A stretch of 64,000 bases of DNA. Origin: Fulvimarina uroteuthidis (GTDB lineage Bacteria; Pseudomonadota; Alphaproteobacteria; Rhizobiales; Rhizobiaceae). The stretch covers positions 1 through 64,000 of the forward strand of contig NZ_JAXLPB010000004.1 of the NCBI RefSeq assembly GCF_034321785.1, read 5' to 3'. Every line of letters starts with the position of its first letter. The stretch's first letter is position 1. The notes under the pieces are model-generated. The model worked only from the letters and a program-made list of their open reading frames with translations. It was not told the DNA's origin and did no database searches. Below, piece by piece: positions 45,149 to 54,638 of this stretch. A program made the translations under genes and the position numbers.

Positions 45149-45322
45149 ATGGGCGCACGTGTCAGAAGAAATCGCCTCATTATTCACCAAAGTAGAAAAA
45201 AGCGGCGGAACGACTAGCCAAAGCCGGTCCGACCGTCTTTAATCTGCGGCAGGATGGACCCCCATTCCTGACACTTCCCCGGTTCGGGGCAACATCAACA
45301 TCACATTCGACAGGGAGATTTC

Positions 45323-46501
45323 ATGAGAAACGCACTTCTAGCCAGCGCCGCTCTCGGTCTCGTCCTCACGGGCGCAGCCAAAGCCGACATCACCATCGGC
45401 GTCGCAGGGCCGATGACCGGCCAGTATGCAAGCTTCGGCGAGCAGCTCCGTGTCGGCGCCGAACAGGCGGTCGCGGACATCAACGAAGCCGGCGGCGTCA
45501 ACGGCGAAATGCTTCAGCTCTCCATCGGCGACGACGCCTGCGATCCCAAGCAGGCCGTGGCGGTCGCCAACAACTTCGCATCGGAAGGCGTCCCCTTCGT
45601 TGCGGGCCATTTCTGCTCGGGCTCCTCGATCCCCGCATCCCAGGTTTATGCCGACGAGCAGATCATCGAGATCTCGCCCGCTTCGACGAACCCGGATTAC
45701 ACCGACCAGCGCCCGGGCGACGGCATCTACCGCGTCTGCGGCCGTGACGACCAGCAGGGCGAAGTCGCCGGCGCCTACATCGCCGAGAACTTCCCGGACG
45801 CCAAGGTCGCGATCATCAACGACAAGACCGCCTACGGCAAAGGTCTCGCCGACCAGACGCAGAAGTACTACGAGGAAGCCGGCAAGACGCCCGCTCTCGT
45901 CGAGGCCTACACGGCCGGCGAAAAGGACTACACCTCGCTCGTCACCAAGATGAAGCAGGCCGGCATCGGCCTCGTCTACATCGGCGGCTATCACACCGAA
46001 GCCGGCCTGATGGCGCGCCAGATGCGCGAGCAGGGCATGGACACGGTCATCATGTCGGGCGACGCGCTCGTCACCGACGAATACTGGGCGATCACCGGCG
46101 ATGCCGGTCAGGGCACCCTGATGACCTTCTCCCCGGACCCGCGCAACAACCCGGCGGCCAAGCCGATCGTGGAGAAGCTCGAAGCCGAGGGCAAGACGAC
46201 CGAAGGCTACGTGCTTTACACCTACGCCGCGATCCAGGCCTGGGCGGAAGCGGCGAAAGCTGCCGGCTCCACCGAATATGACGCCGTCGTCACCGCCCTC
46301 AATGACGGCGAATTCTCGACGGTCATCGGCGACCTGGAGTTCGACGACAAGGGCGACGTGACGCTTCCGGGCTACGTGATGTACGACTGGCAGGACGGCA
46401 AATATGCCGAACTCGACTCGGCGGAAAGCACGGACGCCGCAGCGCCCGCAGACGCCGCAGCCCCGGCGGAAGGCACTGCCGAGGACGCTCCGGCCAACTA
46501 G
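45323..46501 (+). CDS. livJ: Branched-chain amino-acid binding protein
   Basis: This 392-residue periplasmic protein has a signal peptide ending at AAKA and the type I binding fold (Peripla_BP_6) with ITIGVAGPMTGQYASFGEQLR, GHFCSGSSIPASQVYAD and SPASTNPDYTDQ. The last 30 residues are an Ala/Pro/Asp-rich tail. AGGGAGA precedes the ATG. The gap of 174 bases from the membrane gene and the terminator downstream mark the 3' end of the unit. The ligand may be leucine, isoleucine or valine, or a related amino acid. Confidence 0.94.
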   Translation: MRNALLASAALGLVLTGAAKADITIGVAGPMTGQYASFGEQLRVGAEQAVADINEAGGVNGEMLQLSIGDDACDPKQAVAVANNFASEGVPFVAGHFCSGSSIPASQVYADEQIIEISPASTNPDYTDQRPGDGIYRVCGRDDQQGEVAGAYIAENFPDAKVAIINDKTAYGKGLADQTQKYYEEAGKTPALVEAYTAGEKDYTSLVTKMKQAGIGLVYIGGYHTEAGLMARQMREQGMDTVIMSGDALVTDEYWAITGDAGQGTLMTFSPDPRNNPAAKPIVEKLEAEGKTTEGYVLYTYAAIQAWAEAAKAAGSTEYDAVVTALNDGEFSTVIGDLEFDDKGDVTLPGYVMYDWQDGKYAELDSAESTDAAAPADAAAPAEGTAEDAPAN

Positions 46502-46546
46502 AGCGTGATGCCGAAAAGTTGCATGACTTTTCGGACAACATCATGC
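46501..46546. repeat. Palindromic repeat element, rhizobial intergenic type
   Basis: The element has an inner stem CCGAAAAGT/ACTTTTCGG (46511-46534) around TGCATG and an outer stem GCGTGATG/CATCATGC with one wobble pair. The text GATGCCGAAAAGT...ACATCATGC matches the common palindromic repeat seen in intergenic regions of Rhizobium, Mesorhizobium and Brucella (from memory). Role is unknown; it overlaps the livJ stop. Confidence 0.8.
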
Positions 46547-46562
46547 GGAAAAACAAATACTG

Positions 46563-46601
46563 AGAGCGAAATGTCGATTCAGACTTATCGCATTTCGCTC
46601 T
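46563..46601. repeat. Second palindrome, 11-bp perfect stem
   Basis: AGAGCGAAATG (46563-46573) pairs with CATTTCGCTCT (46591-46601), extended by CGAT/ATCG inside. It directly follows the repeat above and completes a double-hairpin element between livJ and its terminator. Confidence 0.8.
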
Positions 46602-46645
46602 AAGACACGCCCGGCGGCGCTTCGGCGCCCGTCGGATCACGGACG

Positions 46646-46676
46646 GACCCCGGTGCCTGGCGCCGGGGTCTTTTTT
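46646..46676 (+). terminator. Rho-independent terminator of the liv operon
   Basis: GACCCCGG (46646-46653) pairs with CCGGGGTC (46663-46670), followed by TTTTTT at 46671-46676. The inner nine bases can extend the stem. It is 144 bases after livJ. Confidence 0.92.
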
Positions 46677-46884
46677 GTCCGGCGCCCAGGGCCTGACTTT
46701 CGAAGGCCGGTGTCAATGCACCCCGCGCGCGGGTCGACACTCTTGCCTCATCTCGGAAGCGGGGGAAAATCCCGTGCTTCCCGGACGCCTGCGGCGCGAG
46801 CGACAGCCAGACAGCCCGTCCGGTCTCAAACGTCTCCCGCTGCGCTACCGACCGATCCCGGGTGGCACGCACATCCCTTCCCCA

Positions 46885-46920
46885 CAAATGAAAACGCCCG
46901 AAGCTCGAAGGCTCCGGGCG
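46885..46920 (-). terminator. Rho-independent terminator of the pnt operon
   Basis: On the minus strand CGCCCGGAGC pairs with GCTTCGGGCG (one G-T pair) around a six-base loop, followed by TTTTCATTT. It is 29 bases after the pntB stop and faces the liv terminator. Confidence 0.88.
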
Positions 46921-46948
46921 CGGGTTTACGGGTTGCGGGCGACGACCG

Positions 46949-48349
46949 TCACTCTTCGAGCGACTTGACGATCTTCTCGACCATGTCCTTCGCATCGCCG
47001 AACAGCATCATCGTCTTGTCCTTGTAGAACAGGCTGTTGTCGATCCCGGCATAGCCCGAGCTCAGCGAGCGCTTGAGAAAGAGGCAGGTCGCCGCATCGT
47101 CCACATTGGCGATCGGCATGCCGTAGATCGGCGAGGCCTTGTCGTCGCGCGCCGACGGGTTGGTCACGTCATTGGCGCCGATGACGAAGGCGACGTCGGT
47201 CTGCTTGAACTCGGAGTTGACGTCCTCCAGTTCGAAGACGTCGTCATAGGGAACGTTCGCCTCGGCAAGAAGAACGTTCATGTGGCCCGGCATGCGGCCC
47301 GCGACCGGATGGATCGCATATTTCACCGTGACGCCCGACTTCTTCAGCACCGATACCATTTCGCTCAGCACGTGCTGCGCCTGGGCCACCGCCATGCCGT
47401 AGCCCGGCACGATGATGACCTGGTTGGCGTTCTTCATCAGGTAGGCCGCATCTTCCGCCGAGCCCTGCTTGACGGTGCGATCGCCCAGATCGTCGGCGGT
47501 CGGGCTCGAGCTTTCGCCGCCGAACCCGCCGAGAATGACCGAGATGAACGAGCGGTTCATGCCCTTGCACATGATGTAGGACAGGATCGCGCCGGACGAA
47601 CCGACGAGCGCGCCGGTGATGATCAGCGCAAGGTTCTGCAGGGTGAAGCCGATGCCGGCGGCAGCCCAGCCCGAATAGGAGTTCAACATCGAGACGACGA
47701 CCGGCATGTCGGCGCCGCCGATCGGCACGATGAGCAGGACGCCGAGCGCGAGCGAGGCGACGACGATGAGCCAGAACGCCAGATGGCTTTCGGTGACGGC
47801 GAACACGATCACGAAGACGACGACCGCGACGCCGAGGCCGATATTGATCCAGTGCCGCATCGGCAGCACGATCGGCTTGCCGCTCATGCGGCCGTCGAGC
47901 TTGGCGAAGGCGATGATCGAGCCCGTGAAGGTGATCGCGCCGATGGCGACGCCGACCGACATTTCGACGAGCGCCTGGATCTCGATCGAACCGACATTTC
48001 CGATGTTGAAGGCGGCCGGCGAGTAGAGCGCGCCCGCCGCGACCATGACGGCGGCAAGACCGACGAGCGAGTGGAAGGCCGCGACGAGCTGCGGCATGTC
48101 CGTCATCGGGATCTTCCTGGCGATCACCGCGCCGATCACGGCACCGATCGCAAGGCCCAGCACGATCAGCACGAGAGAGCCGAACGAAGGCACGGCGTAG
48201 ATCAGCGTGGTGAGGATCGCGATCCCCATGCCGATCATGCCCGTATAATTGCCCCTGCGACTGGTCGAGGGATGGGAAAGGCCGCGCAGGGCGAGGATGA
48301 AGAGAACCCCGGAGACGAGATAGGCGAATGTTGCGAAACTATGAGCCAT
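46949..48349 (-). CDS. pntB: Proton-translocating NAD(P) transhydrogenase subunit beta
   Basis: This 466-residue subunit has an N-terminal membrane domain of about nine segments (dII part) and the C-terminal NADP-binding domain dIII, with VPGYGMAVAQAQH, HPVAGRMPGHMNVLLAEA and VIGANDVTNP. It uses the proton gradient to reduce NADP from NADH. It ends the operon with a clear terminator and starts 12 bases after pntAB. Confidence 0.97.
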   Translation of the reverse strand: MAHSFATFAYLVSGVLFILALRGLSHPSTSRRGNYTGMIGMGIAILTTLIYAVPSFGSLVLIVLGLAIGAVIGAVIARKIPMTDMPQLVAAFHSLVGLAAVMVAAGALYSPAAFNIGNVGSIEIQALVEMSVGVAIGAITFTGSIIAFAKLDGRMSGKPIVLPMRHWINIGLGVAVVVFVIVFAVTESHLAFWLIVVASLALGVLLIVPIGGADMPVVVSMLNSYSGWAAAGIGFTLQNLALIITGALVGSSGAILSYIMCKGMNRSFISVILGGFGGESSSPTADDLGDRTVKQGSAEDAAYLMKNANQVIIVPGYGMAVAQAQHVLSEMVSVLKKSGVTVKYAIHPVAGRMPGHMNVLLAEANVPYDDVFELEDVNSEFKQTDVAFVIGANDVTNPSARDDKASPIYGMPIANVDDAATCLFLKRSLSSGYAGIDNSLFYKDKTMMLFGDAKDMVEKIVKSLEE

Positions 48350-48361
48350 CTACCGTCCCCC

Positions 48362-48781
48362 TCAATTCTTCTTCTTGTACATGCTGAGCATGCGCTGGGT
48401 GACGAGAAAGCCGCCGAAGATGTTCACTGAGGCAAGAACGAGACCGATGAAGCCGAAGATGGTCGCCGCCCACGAGGTCGACAATGCGATCGCGAGGATG
48501 GCGCCGACGACGATGACCGAGGAGATCGCGTTCGTCACGCTCATCAGCGGCGTGTGCAGCGCCGAAGTGACCGACCAGACGACGTAATAGCCGACGAAGC
48601 AGGCCATCACGAAGATTGCGAGGTAGTAGACGAAGGGCGCGCCCGACGTCGCGGCATGGCCGGCGGCTTCCAGCGCATGGCTCTGAGCGATCATCTGCTC
48701 GACGCCCGTGCGCGCCTCGCCGATCGAAAGCCCGGCCTCGTCCAGCTTCTGGAGCGTGTTCTGAACTGTTTCGTTTTCCAT
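48362..48781 (-). CDS. pntAB: Transhydrogenase subunit alpha, membrane part
   Basis: This 139-residue protein has a helical N-terminus and four membrane segments (about 50-72, 80-100, 104-125). It supplies the alpha-subunit part of the dII channel that in E. coli is fused to PntA. Its start overlaps the pntAA stop (ATGA). The three-gene split is usual in alphaproteobacteria such as Rhodospirillum. Confidence 0.95.
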   Translation of the reverse strand: MENETVQNTLQKLDEAGLSIGEARTGVEQMIAQSHALEAAGHAATSGAPFVYYLAIFVMACFVGYYVVWSVTSALHTPLMSVTNAISSVIVVGAILAIALSTSWAATIFGFIGLVLASVNIFGGFLVTQRMLSMYKKKN

Positions 48782-49971
48782 CAGGCGTCCGCCTCGCGCG
48801 TTGGTTCGTCGCCCTGCGGCGCGCTGTTGGTGTCGACAAGGGAGGCGCCGCCGAACTTCTCGTGCACGACGCGGCCGTCACGGGTCAGGAGCGTCGCCTT
48901 GACCAGCGGGTCCTCGAAATCGACCTTCAGGCTCGGTGTCCCGCCGTCCTTGTCGATCATGGTTTCGAGAAACGAGGACAGGTTCTTGGCGTAGAGCAGC
49001 GAGGCGCTGGCCGCGATGCGGCCCGAGACGTTGCGATAGCCGACGATCCTGGCCGGGCCCGCCTCGACGATCTCACCCGGCCTGGAGCCTTCCACATTGC
49101 CGCCGCGTTCGACGGCGAGATCCACCAGGATCGAGCCTGGCTTCATCGCATCGATCATCGCCTTCGACACCAGCTTGGGCGCGGGACGGCCTGGAATGAG
49201 CGCCGTGGTGATCACGACGTCCTGGCCGGCAATGTGCTCGGCGACGAGCTCGGCCTGCTGCTTCTGGTAATCCTGGCTCATCTCGGTGGCATAGCCGCCC
49301 GAATCCTGGGCCTTGCGGAACTCGTCGTTCTCGACGGCGACGAACTTGGCGCCGAGCGATTCGACCTGTTCCTTCGTGTCGGGTCGGACATCGGTCGCGG
49401 ACACCCGCGCGCCGAGGCGCTTGGCGGTCGCGATCGCCTGAAGACCCGCGACGCCCGCCCCCATGACGAAGACCTTCGCGGCCGGCACGGTGCCGGCGGC
49501 CGTCATCATCATCGGGAAGGCGCGGTCGAATTCGTGGGAGGCGTCGATGACGGCCTGGTAGCCGGCGAGGTTTGCCTGGGAGGACAGGACGTCCATCACC
49601 TGCGCTCGGGTGATGCGCGGCATCAGCTCCATGGCAAACGCCATGATGCCCGCATCGGCGAGATCCTTCAAGGCATCTTCGTTGCCGTACGGGTCCATGA
49701 GGGCGAGAACCACCGCGTCCCGCTTGTAGCCGGCGGCCTCCTCCTTCGTCGGGCGCGCGACCTTCAGCACCGCGTCGGCATCCTTGCCGCTGCCCGAATC
49801 GCCGATCGACGCACCGGCCGCCTCGTAGGCCTGGTCGGTGATCTTCGAGCGCGTTCCGGCGTTCGTCTCGACCACCACCTCCGCACCCAAGCCCTTGAGC
49901 TTCTTGACCGTGTCGGGCGATGCGGCGACCCGCGGCTCCCCGTCATGCTCGCGCGGTATGAAGATTCTCAT
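48781..49971 (-). CDS. pntAA: Transhydrogenase subunit alpha, NAD-binding part
   Basis: This 396-residue soluble subunit (dI) is like alanine dehydrogenase and binds NAD(H). Marks are REHDGEPRVAASPDTVKKL at the start, VMGAGVAGLQAIATAKRLGA for the Rossmann fold, and GRPAPKLVSKAMIDAMKPGS. The ATG at 49971 follows GGAGGAGAA. It is the first gene of pntAA-AB-B. Confidence 0.96.
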   Translation of the reverse strand: MRIFIPREHDGEPRVAASPDTVKKLKGLGAEVVVETNAGTRSKITDQAYEAAGASIGDSGSGKDADAVLKVARPTKEEAAGYKRDAVVLALMDPYGNEDALKDLADAGIMAFAMELMPRITRAQVMDVLSSQANLAGYQAVIDASHEFDRAFPMMMTAAGTVPAAKVFVMGAGVAGLQAIATAKRLGARVSATDVRPDTKEQVESLGAKFVAVENDEFRKAQDSGGYATEMSQDYQKQQAELVAEHIAGQDVVITTALIPGRPAPKLVSKAMIDAMKPGSILVDLAVERGGNVEGSRPGEIVEAGPARIVGYRNVSGRIAASASLLYAKNLSSFLETMIDKDGGTPSLKVDFEDPLVKATLLTRDGRVVHEKFGGASLVDTNSAPQGDEPTREADA

Positions 49972-50044
49972 CCGTCGCTTCTCCTCCCAGAATGCTCGGG
50001 TTAGGGCGGAACCGCGCCCCTCGATGGCGCGGCGGCACCGACCG

Positions 50045-50269
50045 TTATTTGGCGATGAAGTAGGCGACGGCCAGCACGATGAGGAACGTTGCGAGACCGC
50101 CGAGGACGCCGCCACTGCCCACGAGACTGACGACCATGCCGCAGAGGATCGCGACCACGACGATCGTTCCCCATTTGAACATGCTCAGGAAGCCGGAATA
50201 GGTTCGTTCATGCTCCGCATAGTCCATGTCCGCTGAGCTCTTGAGGTCGTAACTTGGGTCGCCTGCCAT
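50045..50269 (-). CDS. aa3-type cytochrome c oxidase subunit IV-like small membrane protein
   Basis: This 74-residue protein has an acidic cytoplasmic N-terminus with YAEHERTYSGFLSMFKWGT and two hydrophobic stretches (about 34-50, 56-73). The pattern H-x-x-T-Y-x-x-F matches the bacterial COX aa3 type subunit IV family. It is upstream of pnt by 73 bases and may share a transcript. Other oxidase genes are not nearby, which is normal for this family. Confidence 0.86.
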   Translation of the reverse strand: MAGDPSYDLKSSADMDYAEHERTYSGFLSMFKWGTIVVVAILCGMVVSLVGSGGVLGGLATFLIVLAVAYFIAK

Positions 50270-50431
50270 CTCACTGCCTTTCGTGATGAGGTTTCCCTCG
50301 GACATACACGAAATATTTCAGCGCTTGCAACGATGCGCGCGGCGAAGCGCACGCTTTGCGTGGCGAAAACCGAAAGGGCCGGCGCACGGCCAGCCCTCTT
50401 GTTCGTTTCTTTTCGTCGTCGGAAAGGTGTC

Positions 50432-50995
50432 TCAGGCGACCTTGCGATCCTCGTGACGGCCCTCCTCGACCTCCTCGATGATCTTGGCGATGAACGCCGG
50501 CAGATCGTCCGGATTGCGCGAGGTGATCAGCGCCTCGTGGACGACGACCTCCTTGTCGACCCAGTTGGCCCCGGCATTTTTCAGGTCCGTCTTGATCGAC
50601 TTGAACGAGGTCACGTCTCGGCCACGCACCACGTCGGCTTCGATGAGGAGCCACGGCGCATGACAGATCGCGGCGAGCGGCTTTTTGGAATTGAAGAATT
50701 CCCGGACGAAGGAAACGACCTTCGGATCGGCACGCAGCACGTCCGGATTGATCTGTCCGCCGGGAAGCACCAGCGCGTCGTAATCGGTGACCCGCACCTC
50801 GGACAATTGCTTGTCGACCGCAATCTCCTTGTCCCAGTGATCCTGGTCCCAGCCACGGATCGAACCGCTCTTGGTGGAGATCACATGCACCTGGGCGCCG
50901 GCCTCTTTCAACTTGGCGAGCGGTTCGGTGAGTTCCACCTGCTCGAAACCGTCCGTTGCGAGAATGGCGATCTTTGCTGCGGAAATCTTCGTCAT
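50432..50995 (-). CDS. DJ-1/PfpI family protein (type 1 glutamine amidotransferase-like)
   Basis: This 187-residue protein has the DJ-1/PfpI fold: KIAILATDGFEQVELTEP at the start, YDALVLPGGQINPD in the middle and the nucleophile elbow AAICHAPWLL with a Cys followed by His. Such proteins can act on glyoxal adducts or as stress chaperones; biochemical role is unsettled. The ATG at 50995 is used. It stands alone between coxIV-like and hslU. Confidence 0.9.
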   Translation of the reverse strand: MTKISAAKIAILATDGFEQVELTEPLAKLKEAGAQVHVISTKSGSIRGWDQDHWDKEIAVDKQLSEVRVTDYDALVLPGGQINPDVLRADPKVVSFVREFFNSKKPLAAICHAPWLLIEADVVRGRDVTSFKSIKTDLKNAGANWVDKEVVVHEALITSRNPDDLPAFIAKIIEEVEEGRHEDRKVA

Positions 50996-51418
50996 GGTTT
51001 TATCCTGTCCGTTCCATTGATAGGGCGGTCGAAAACCCGGTCGCAGAGCGCCAAGACCACGCCCGGTTTCCGGACGCGCGAGGCCACGGTCGCAGACCTG
51101 CGGGTCTGCGGAGAAATCGTTCGATTTCAAAGCGATGGAGTTCAACCCGCCCTTCTTATCGTTCCCTCCCACAACCGGCGAAACGGGCTGATGTTCCATC
51201 GGACCGCGTGCCGTGCACGACAATCGCGTGCGGCGCCTGGAAAATGCCGGAACGCACGAGCTTGCACGCCGGCTGGCCGCGGCGCGTGTGCCCGGCCCGG
51301 CGACCGACCCTGGCGTTTTCCCCGAGGCTTTCCCATCTAGCGTGACAAGAGCCGACGGGACGTTCCGAACCCGTTCACCCAAAACGGCCGCGCAAGTCCA
51401 GCCAAGCTTAGACGAGCC
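50996..51418 (+). other. 423-base gap upstream of hslU
   Basis: This gap holds no supported gene. In many alphaproteobacteria hslV and an acetyltransferase gene lie directly before hslU; here no reading frame shows the HslV N-terminal TTIV catalytic motif. A heat-shock promoter may lie here, but none was clear by eye. Confidence 0.5.
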
Positions 51419-52720
51419 ATGACAGATTTTTCCCCACGCGAAATCGTATCCGAACTCGACCGTCACATCATCGGACAGAAGGATGCAAAGCGCGCCGTCG
51501 CGGTCGCCCTGCGCAATCGCTGGCGCCGTCAACAGCTCGAGCCGGGCCTTCGCGAAGAAGTCATGCCGAAGAACATTCTCATGATCGGCCCCACGGGCGT
51601 CGGCAAGACGGAGATCTCGCGCCGGCTGGCCAAGCTTGCGGGCGCGCCCTTCATCAAGATCGAGGCGACCAAGTTCACCGAGGTCGGCTATGTCGGCCGC
51701 GACGTCGAGCAGATCATCCGCGATCTCGTCGAGATCGGTATCGGGCTCGTTCGCGAGAAGAAGCGCGAGGAAGTGAAGGCGAGAGCCCATCAGGGGGCCG
51801 AGGACCGCGTTCTGGAAGCCCTGGTCGGGAAGACCGCCTCGCCGGCGACGAAGGATTCCTTCCGCAAGAAGCTGCGTTCGGGCGAACTCGACGACAAGGA
51901 GATCGACATCGAGATCGCCGATACGTCGGGTCCGCTCGGCGGAATGGACATTCCTGGCATGCCCGGCGCGAATATCGGCGTCCTCAACCTCTCGGAGATG
52001 TTCGGGAAGGCGATGAACCGCACCAAGCAGCGGCGCACGAGCGTGCGGGCCTCCTACGATCTGCTGATCGGGGAGGAGTCCGACAAGCTGCTCGACCAGG
52101 AGCAACTGGTTCGCGAAGCGATCGAGGCGGTCGAGAACAACGGCATCGTCTTTCTCGACGAGATCGACAAGGTCGCCAACAAGGACGGCCATTCGGCGGG
52201 CGTGTCCCGCGAGGGCGTGCAGCGCGATCTTTTGCCGCTCGTCGAGGGCACGACGGTCGCGACCAAGCACGGACCGGTCAAGACGGATCATATCCTGTTC
52301 ATCGCCTCCGGCGCGTTCCACGTGTCGAAGCCGTCTGATCTCCTGCCCGAACTCCAGGGCCGCCTGCCGATCCGCGTCGAGCTGAAGGCGCTCACGCGGG
52401 AGGATTTCCGGCGCATCCTCACCGAGACGGAGGCCTGTCTCATCAAGCAGTACATCGCCCTGATGAAGACGGAGAACGTCCATCTGGAGATCACCGAGGA
52501 CGCGATCGACGCGCTCGCCGACACGGCGGTCAAGCTCAACGGTTCGGTCGAAAACATCGGCGCACGCCGGCTGCAGACCGTGATGGAACGGGTTCTCGAC
52601 GACATCTCGTTCGAGGCGCCGGACAAGGGCGGCGAGACCTACAGGATCGACGCCGACTATGTGCACAAGGCGCTCGACGAGATCGCCGGCGATACCGACC
52701 TGTCGCGGTTCATTCTGTAA
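51419..52720 (+). CDS. hslU: HslU ATPase of the HslUV protease
   Basis: This 433-residue AAA+ unfoldase feeds substrates to the HslV peptidase. Walker A is GPTGVGKT (57-64), Walker B FLDEIDK near residue 246, and the insertion domain (about 110-240) and C-terminal SRFIL tail for HslV binding are present. Start ATG at 51419. hslV is not adjacent, which is unusual. Confidence 0.97.
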   Translation: MTDFSPREIVSELDRHIIGQKDAKRAVAVALRNRWRRQQLEPGLREEVMPKNILMIGPTGVGKTEISRRLAKLAGAPFIKIEATKFTEVGYVGRDVEQIIRDLVEIGIGLVREKKREEVKARAHQGAEDRVLEALVGKTASPATKDSFRKKLRSGELDDKEIDIEIADTSGPLGGMDIPGMPGANIGVLNLSEMFGKAMNRTKQRRTSVRASYDLLIGEESDKLLDQEQLVREAIEAVENNGIVFLDEIDKVANKDGHSAGVSREGVQRDLLPLVEGTTVATKHGPVKTDHILFIASGAFHVSKPSDLLPELQGRLPIRVELKALTREDFRRILTETEACLIKQYIALMKTENVHLEITEDAIDALADTAVKLNGSVENIGARRLQTVMERVLDDISFEAPDKGGETYRIDADYVHKALDEIAGDTDLSRFIL

Positions 52721-52787
52721 CAGGCGACGGGAGAACACCCGCCCCGCCCACATCCGGACGTCGTCTTCGCTCCATTTCCCGGCTATC

Positions 52788-54638
52788 ATGCAAGATCGAT
52801 GGCCGGGACGGGAACGAGGACGGGGTTTGGCGCGACAGATTGCGATCAAGGCGACGGGACGGGCGGGCCGCAAGGGACGCCACGCGATCGAACGGCAGTT
52901 CTGGCTGGTGCGCGGGCTGGTGGCGCTCGCGATCGCCGTGCTCGCCCTTCTGGCGATCCTGGGCGCCGGACGGTTCGCCGGACAGGCGGCGCGCTCCACC
53001 GTCGTGCAGAACGCCGTCGAGACGCTCAACGTCCAGGCGGCGGTTCTCGACGGCATACTCGACAAGCATCGCCTGCTGCCGCCGCTCCTGGCGGGAACCG
53101 ACCAGATCAGGTCGATCCTGTCGCCGCCCGGCGCCCCGCTGATCGATATCAGCCGGCGCGACGCGCTGTTGGCCGTCGGCCGGATCGCGGCGATGTCCGG
53201 TGCGCTCGACGTCGCCCTGTTCTCCCCCGGCGGCGAGATCATCGCGTCGGCGCGAGACCTGTTTCCGTCGGTCAGCCGGCCCTTGCAGTCCGCTCTGGAA
53301 ACCGCGCGGCAGAGCCGGCTCGGCCGCCAGAGCCTCTTTCTCGGCAATGGTCAGCACGCTTATGCCTTCGTCTCCATCGTCCGGCGCGAGCGGGCGATCC
53401 TCGGCTATATCGCGGTCCTTGTCGGTTTCGAGAGCGTCGAAGCCACATGGACGCTTTCGACCGATCCGATCTTCGTCACCGACAGCCAGGAGCGCGTTCT
53501 CCTGACCAATCGTCCGGAATGGGGCCTTGAGACGCTTCTCGACGTCGAGCGCACGAGCGCCGGCCATCTGAAGCGCGTGGATCGCCCGGAGACGACCTAT
53601 CTCGACCTCGCCCGCGACATGCCGCTTCTGGACTGGCGCATTCACGTCCTCGTCGACAGGAGCCCGATCGCCGCGGCCCGCACCTTTGCCGAAATCACCG
53701 CCGCCTTCGTCGTCCTGCTGCTCGGGGCGATCGCCGCCCTTGCCCTGCGACGGCACGAGCAGGTGATCCTGAAGGAGAGACGCGACCGGGCGATCGCGCT
53801 CGGTCTGGAGCGCGTCGTACGCGAGCGTACCCGCGCGCTGAGCCTGGCGAACGCGCAGTTGACCGGCGAGATCGAGGAACGCCGGCAAGCCGAAAGGAAG
53901 CTGCGCACGACGCAGAACGAGCTGGTCCAGACGGCGAAGCTCGCCGGCCTTGGCCAGATGGCGGCGGCGCTCGGCCACGAGTTCAACCAGCCGATCGCAT
54001 CGATCCGCACCTATGCGGACAATGCCGCCCGCCTGATCGCCACGGAACGGGTCGACAGGGTTCCGCACAATCTGACGCGGATCGCCGCCATGACGGACCG
54101 CATGGCCGAGATATCGAAGACGCTGCTCGCCTTTTCGCGAAAGCCCGGCACGACGGCGAGCCCGACCTGCCTCGGGCCGGTTCTCGACGAAGCGATGATC
54201 CTCGTGCGACCGCGCCTTCGCAAGGCCGGCGTCACCCTGACGATCGATCCCGCCCTTCGGGACCTTGCGGTTCTGGGCGGCAAGATCAGGCTCAGCCAGG
54301 TGTTCGTGAACCTGTTCAACAATGCCGCCGATGCCATGGCCCACCGCACGTTCGGCACGATCGAGGCGGTGCTTGCGAAAGCTCCCGCCACGGGCGGCGT
54401 CGAGATCGAGATCCGCGACGACGGGCCGGGCATTCCCAAGGATCTCAAGGACAGCGTGTTCGATCCGTTCGTGACGACGAAGCCGAGCGGCGAAGGCATC
54501 GGCATCGGCCTGTCCATCGTTTCCAACATCCTCGCCGATTTCGGCGGTTCGATCCGCCTCGTCGAAAGCGGATCTTCGGGGACCGTGTTCGCGATCCGGT
54601 TGCAAAACATCGATACCCGGACCATTGCCGCAGCATGA
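52788..54638 (+). CDS. dctB: C4-dicarboxylate sensor histidine kinase
   Basis: This 616-residue membrane kinase has two membrane segments (about 40-62 and 302-325) bounding a periplasmic sensor (about 65-300), a helical linker with heptad pattern, the H-box GHEFNQPI with His397, and an ATP-binding domain with N-box, DDGPGIP and GEGIGIGLSIV. This is the DctB layout. ATG at 52788 is used; TTG at 52827 has the better ribosome site (GAGGA seven bases before). The stop overlaps dctD by four bases. It probably senses succinate, fumarate or malate. Confidence 0.93.
   Translation: MQDRWPGRERGRGLARQIAIKATGRAGRKGRHAIERQFWLVRGLVALAIAVLALLAILGAGRFAGQAARSTVVQNAVETLNVQAAVLDGILDKHRLLPPLLAGTDQIRSILSPPGAPLIDISRRDALLAVGRIAAMSGALDVALFSPGGEIIASARDLFPSVSRPLQSALETARQSRLGRQSLFLGNGQHAYAFVSIVRRERAILGYIAVLVGFESVEATWTLSTDPIFVTDSQERVLLTNRPEWGLETLLDVERTSAGHLKRVDRPETTYLDLARDMPLLDWRIHVLVDRSPIAAARTFAEITAAFVVLLLGAIAALALRRHEQVILKERRDRAIALGLERVVRERTRALSLANAQLTGEIEERRQAERKLRTTQNELVQTAKLAGLGQMAAALGHEFNQPIASIRTYADNAARLIATERVDRVPHNLTRIAAMTDRMAEISKTLLAFSRKPGTTASPTCLGPVLDEAMILVRPRLRKAGVTLTIDPALRDLAVLGGKIRLSQVFVNLFNNAADAMAHRTFGTIEAVLAKAPATGGVEIEIRDDGPGIPKDLKDSVFDPFVTTKPSGEGIGIGLSIVSNILADFGGSIRLVESGSSGTVFAIRLQNIDTRTIAAA

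Noticed and set aside
45159..45274. GTGTCAG/CTGACAC inverted repeat in the livJ leader
   Set aside because: Seven bases at a distance of more than 100 are expected by chance; no further support.
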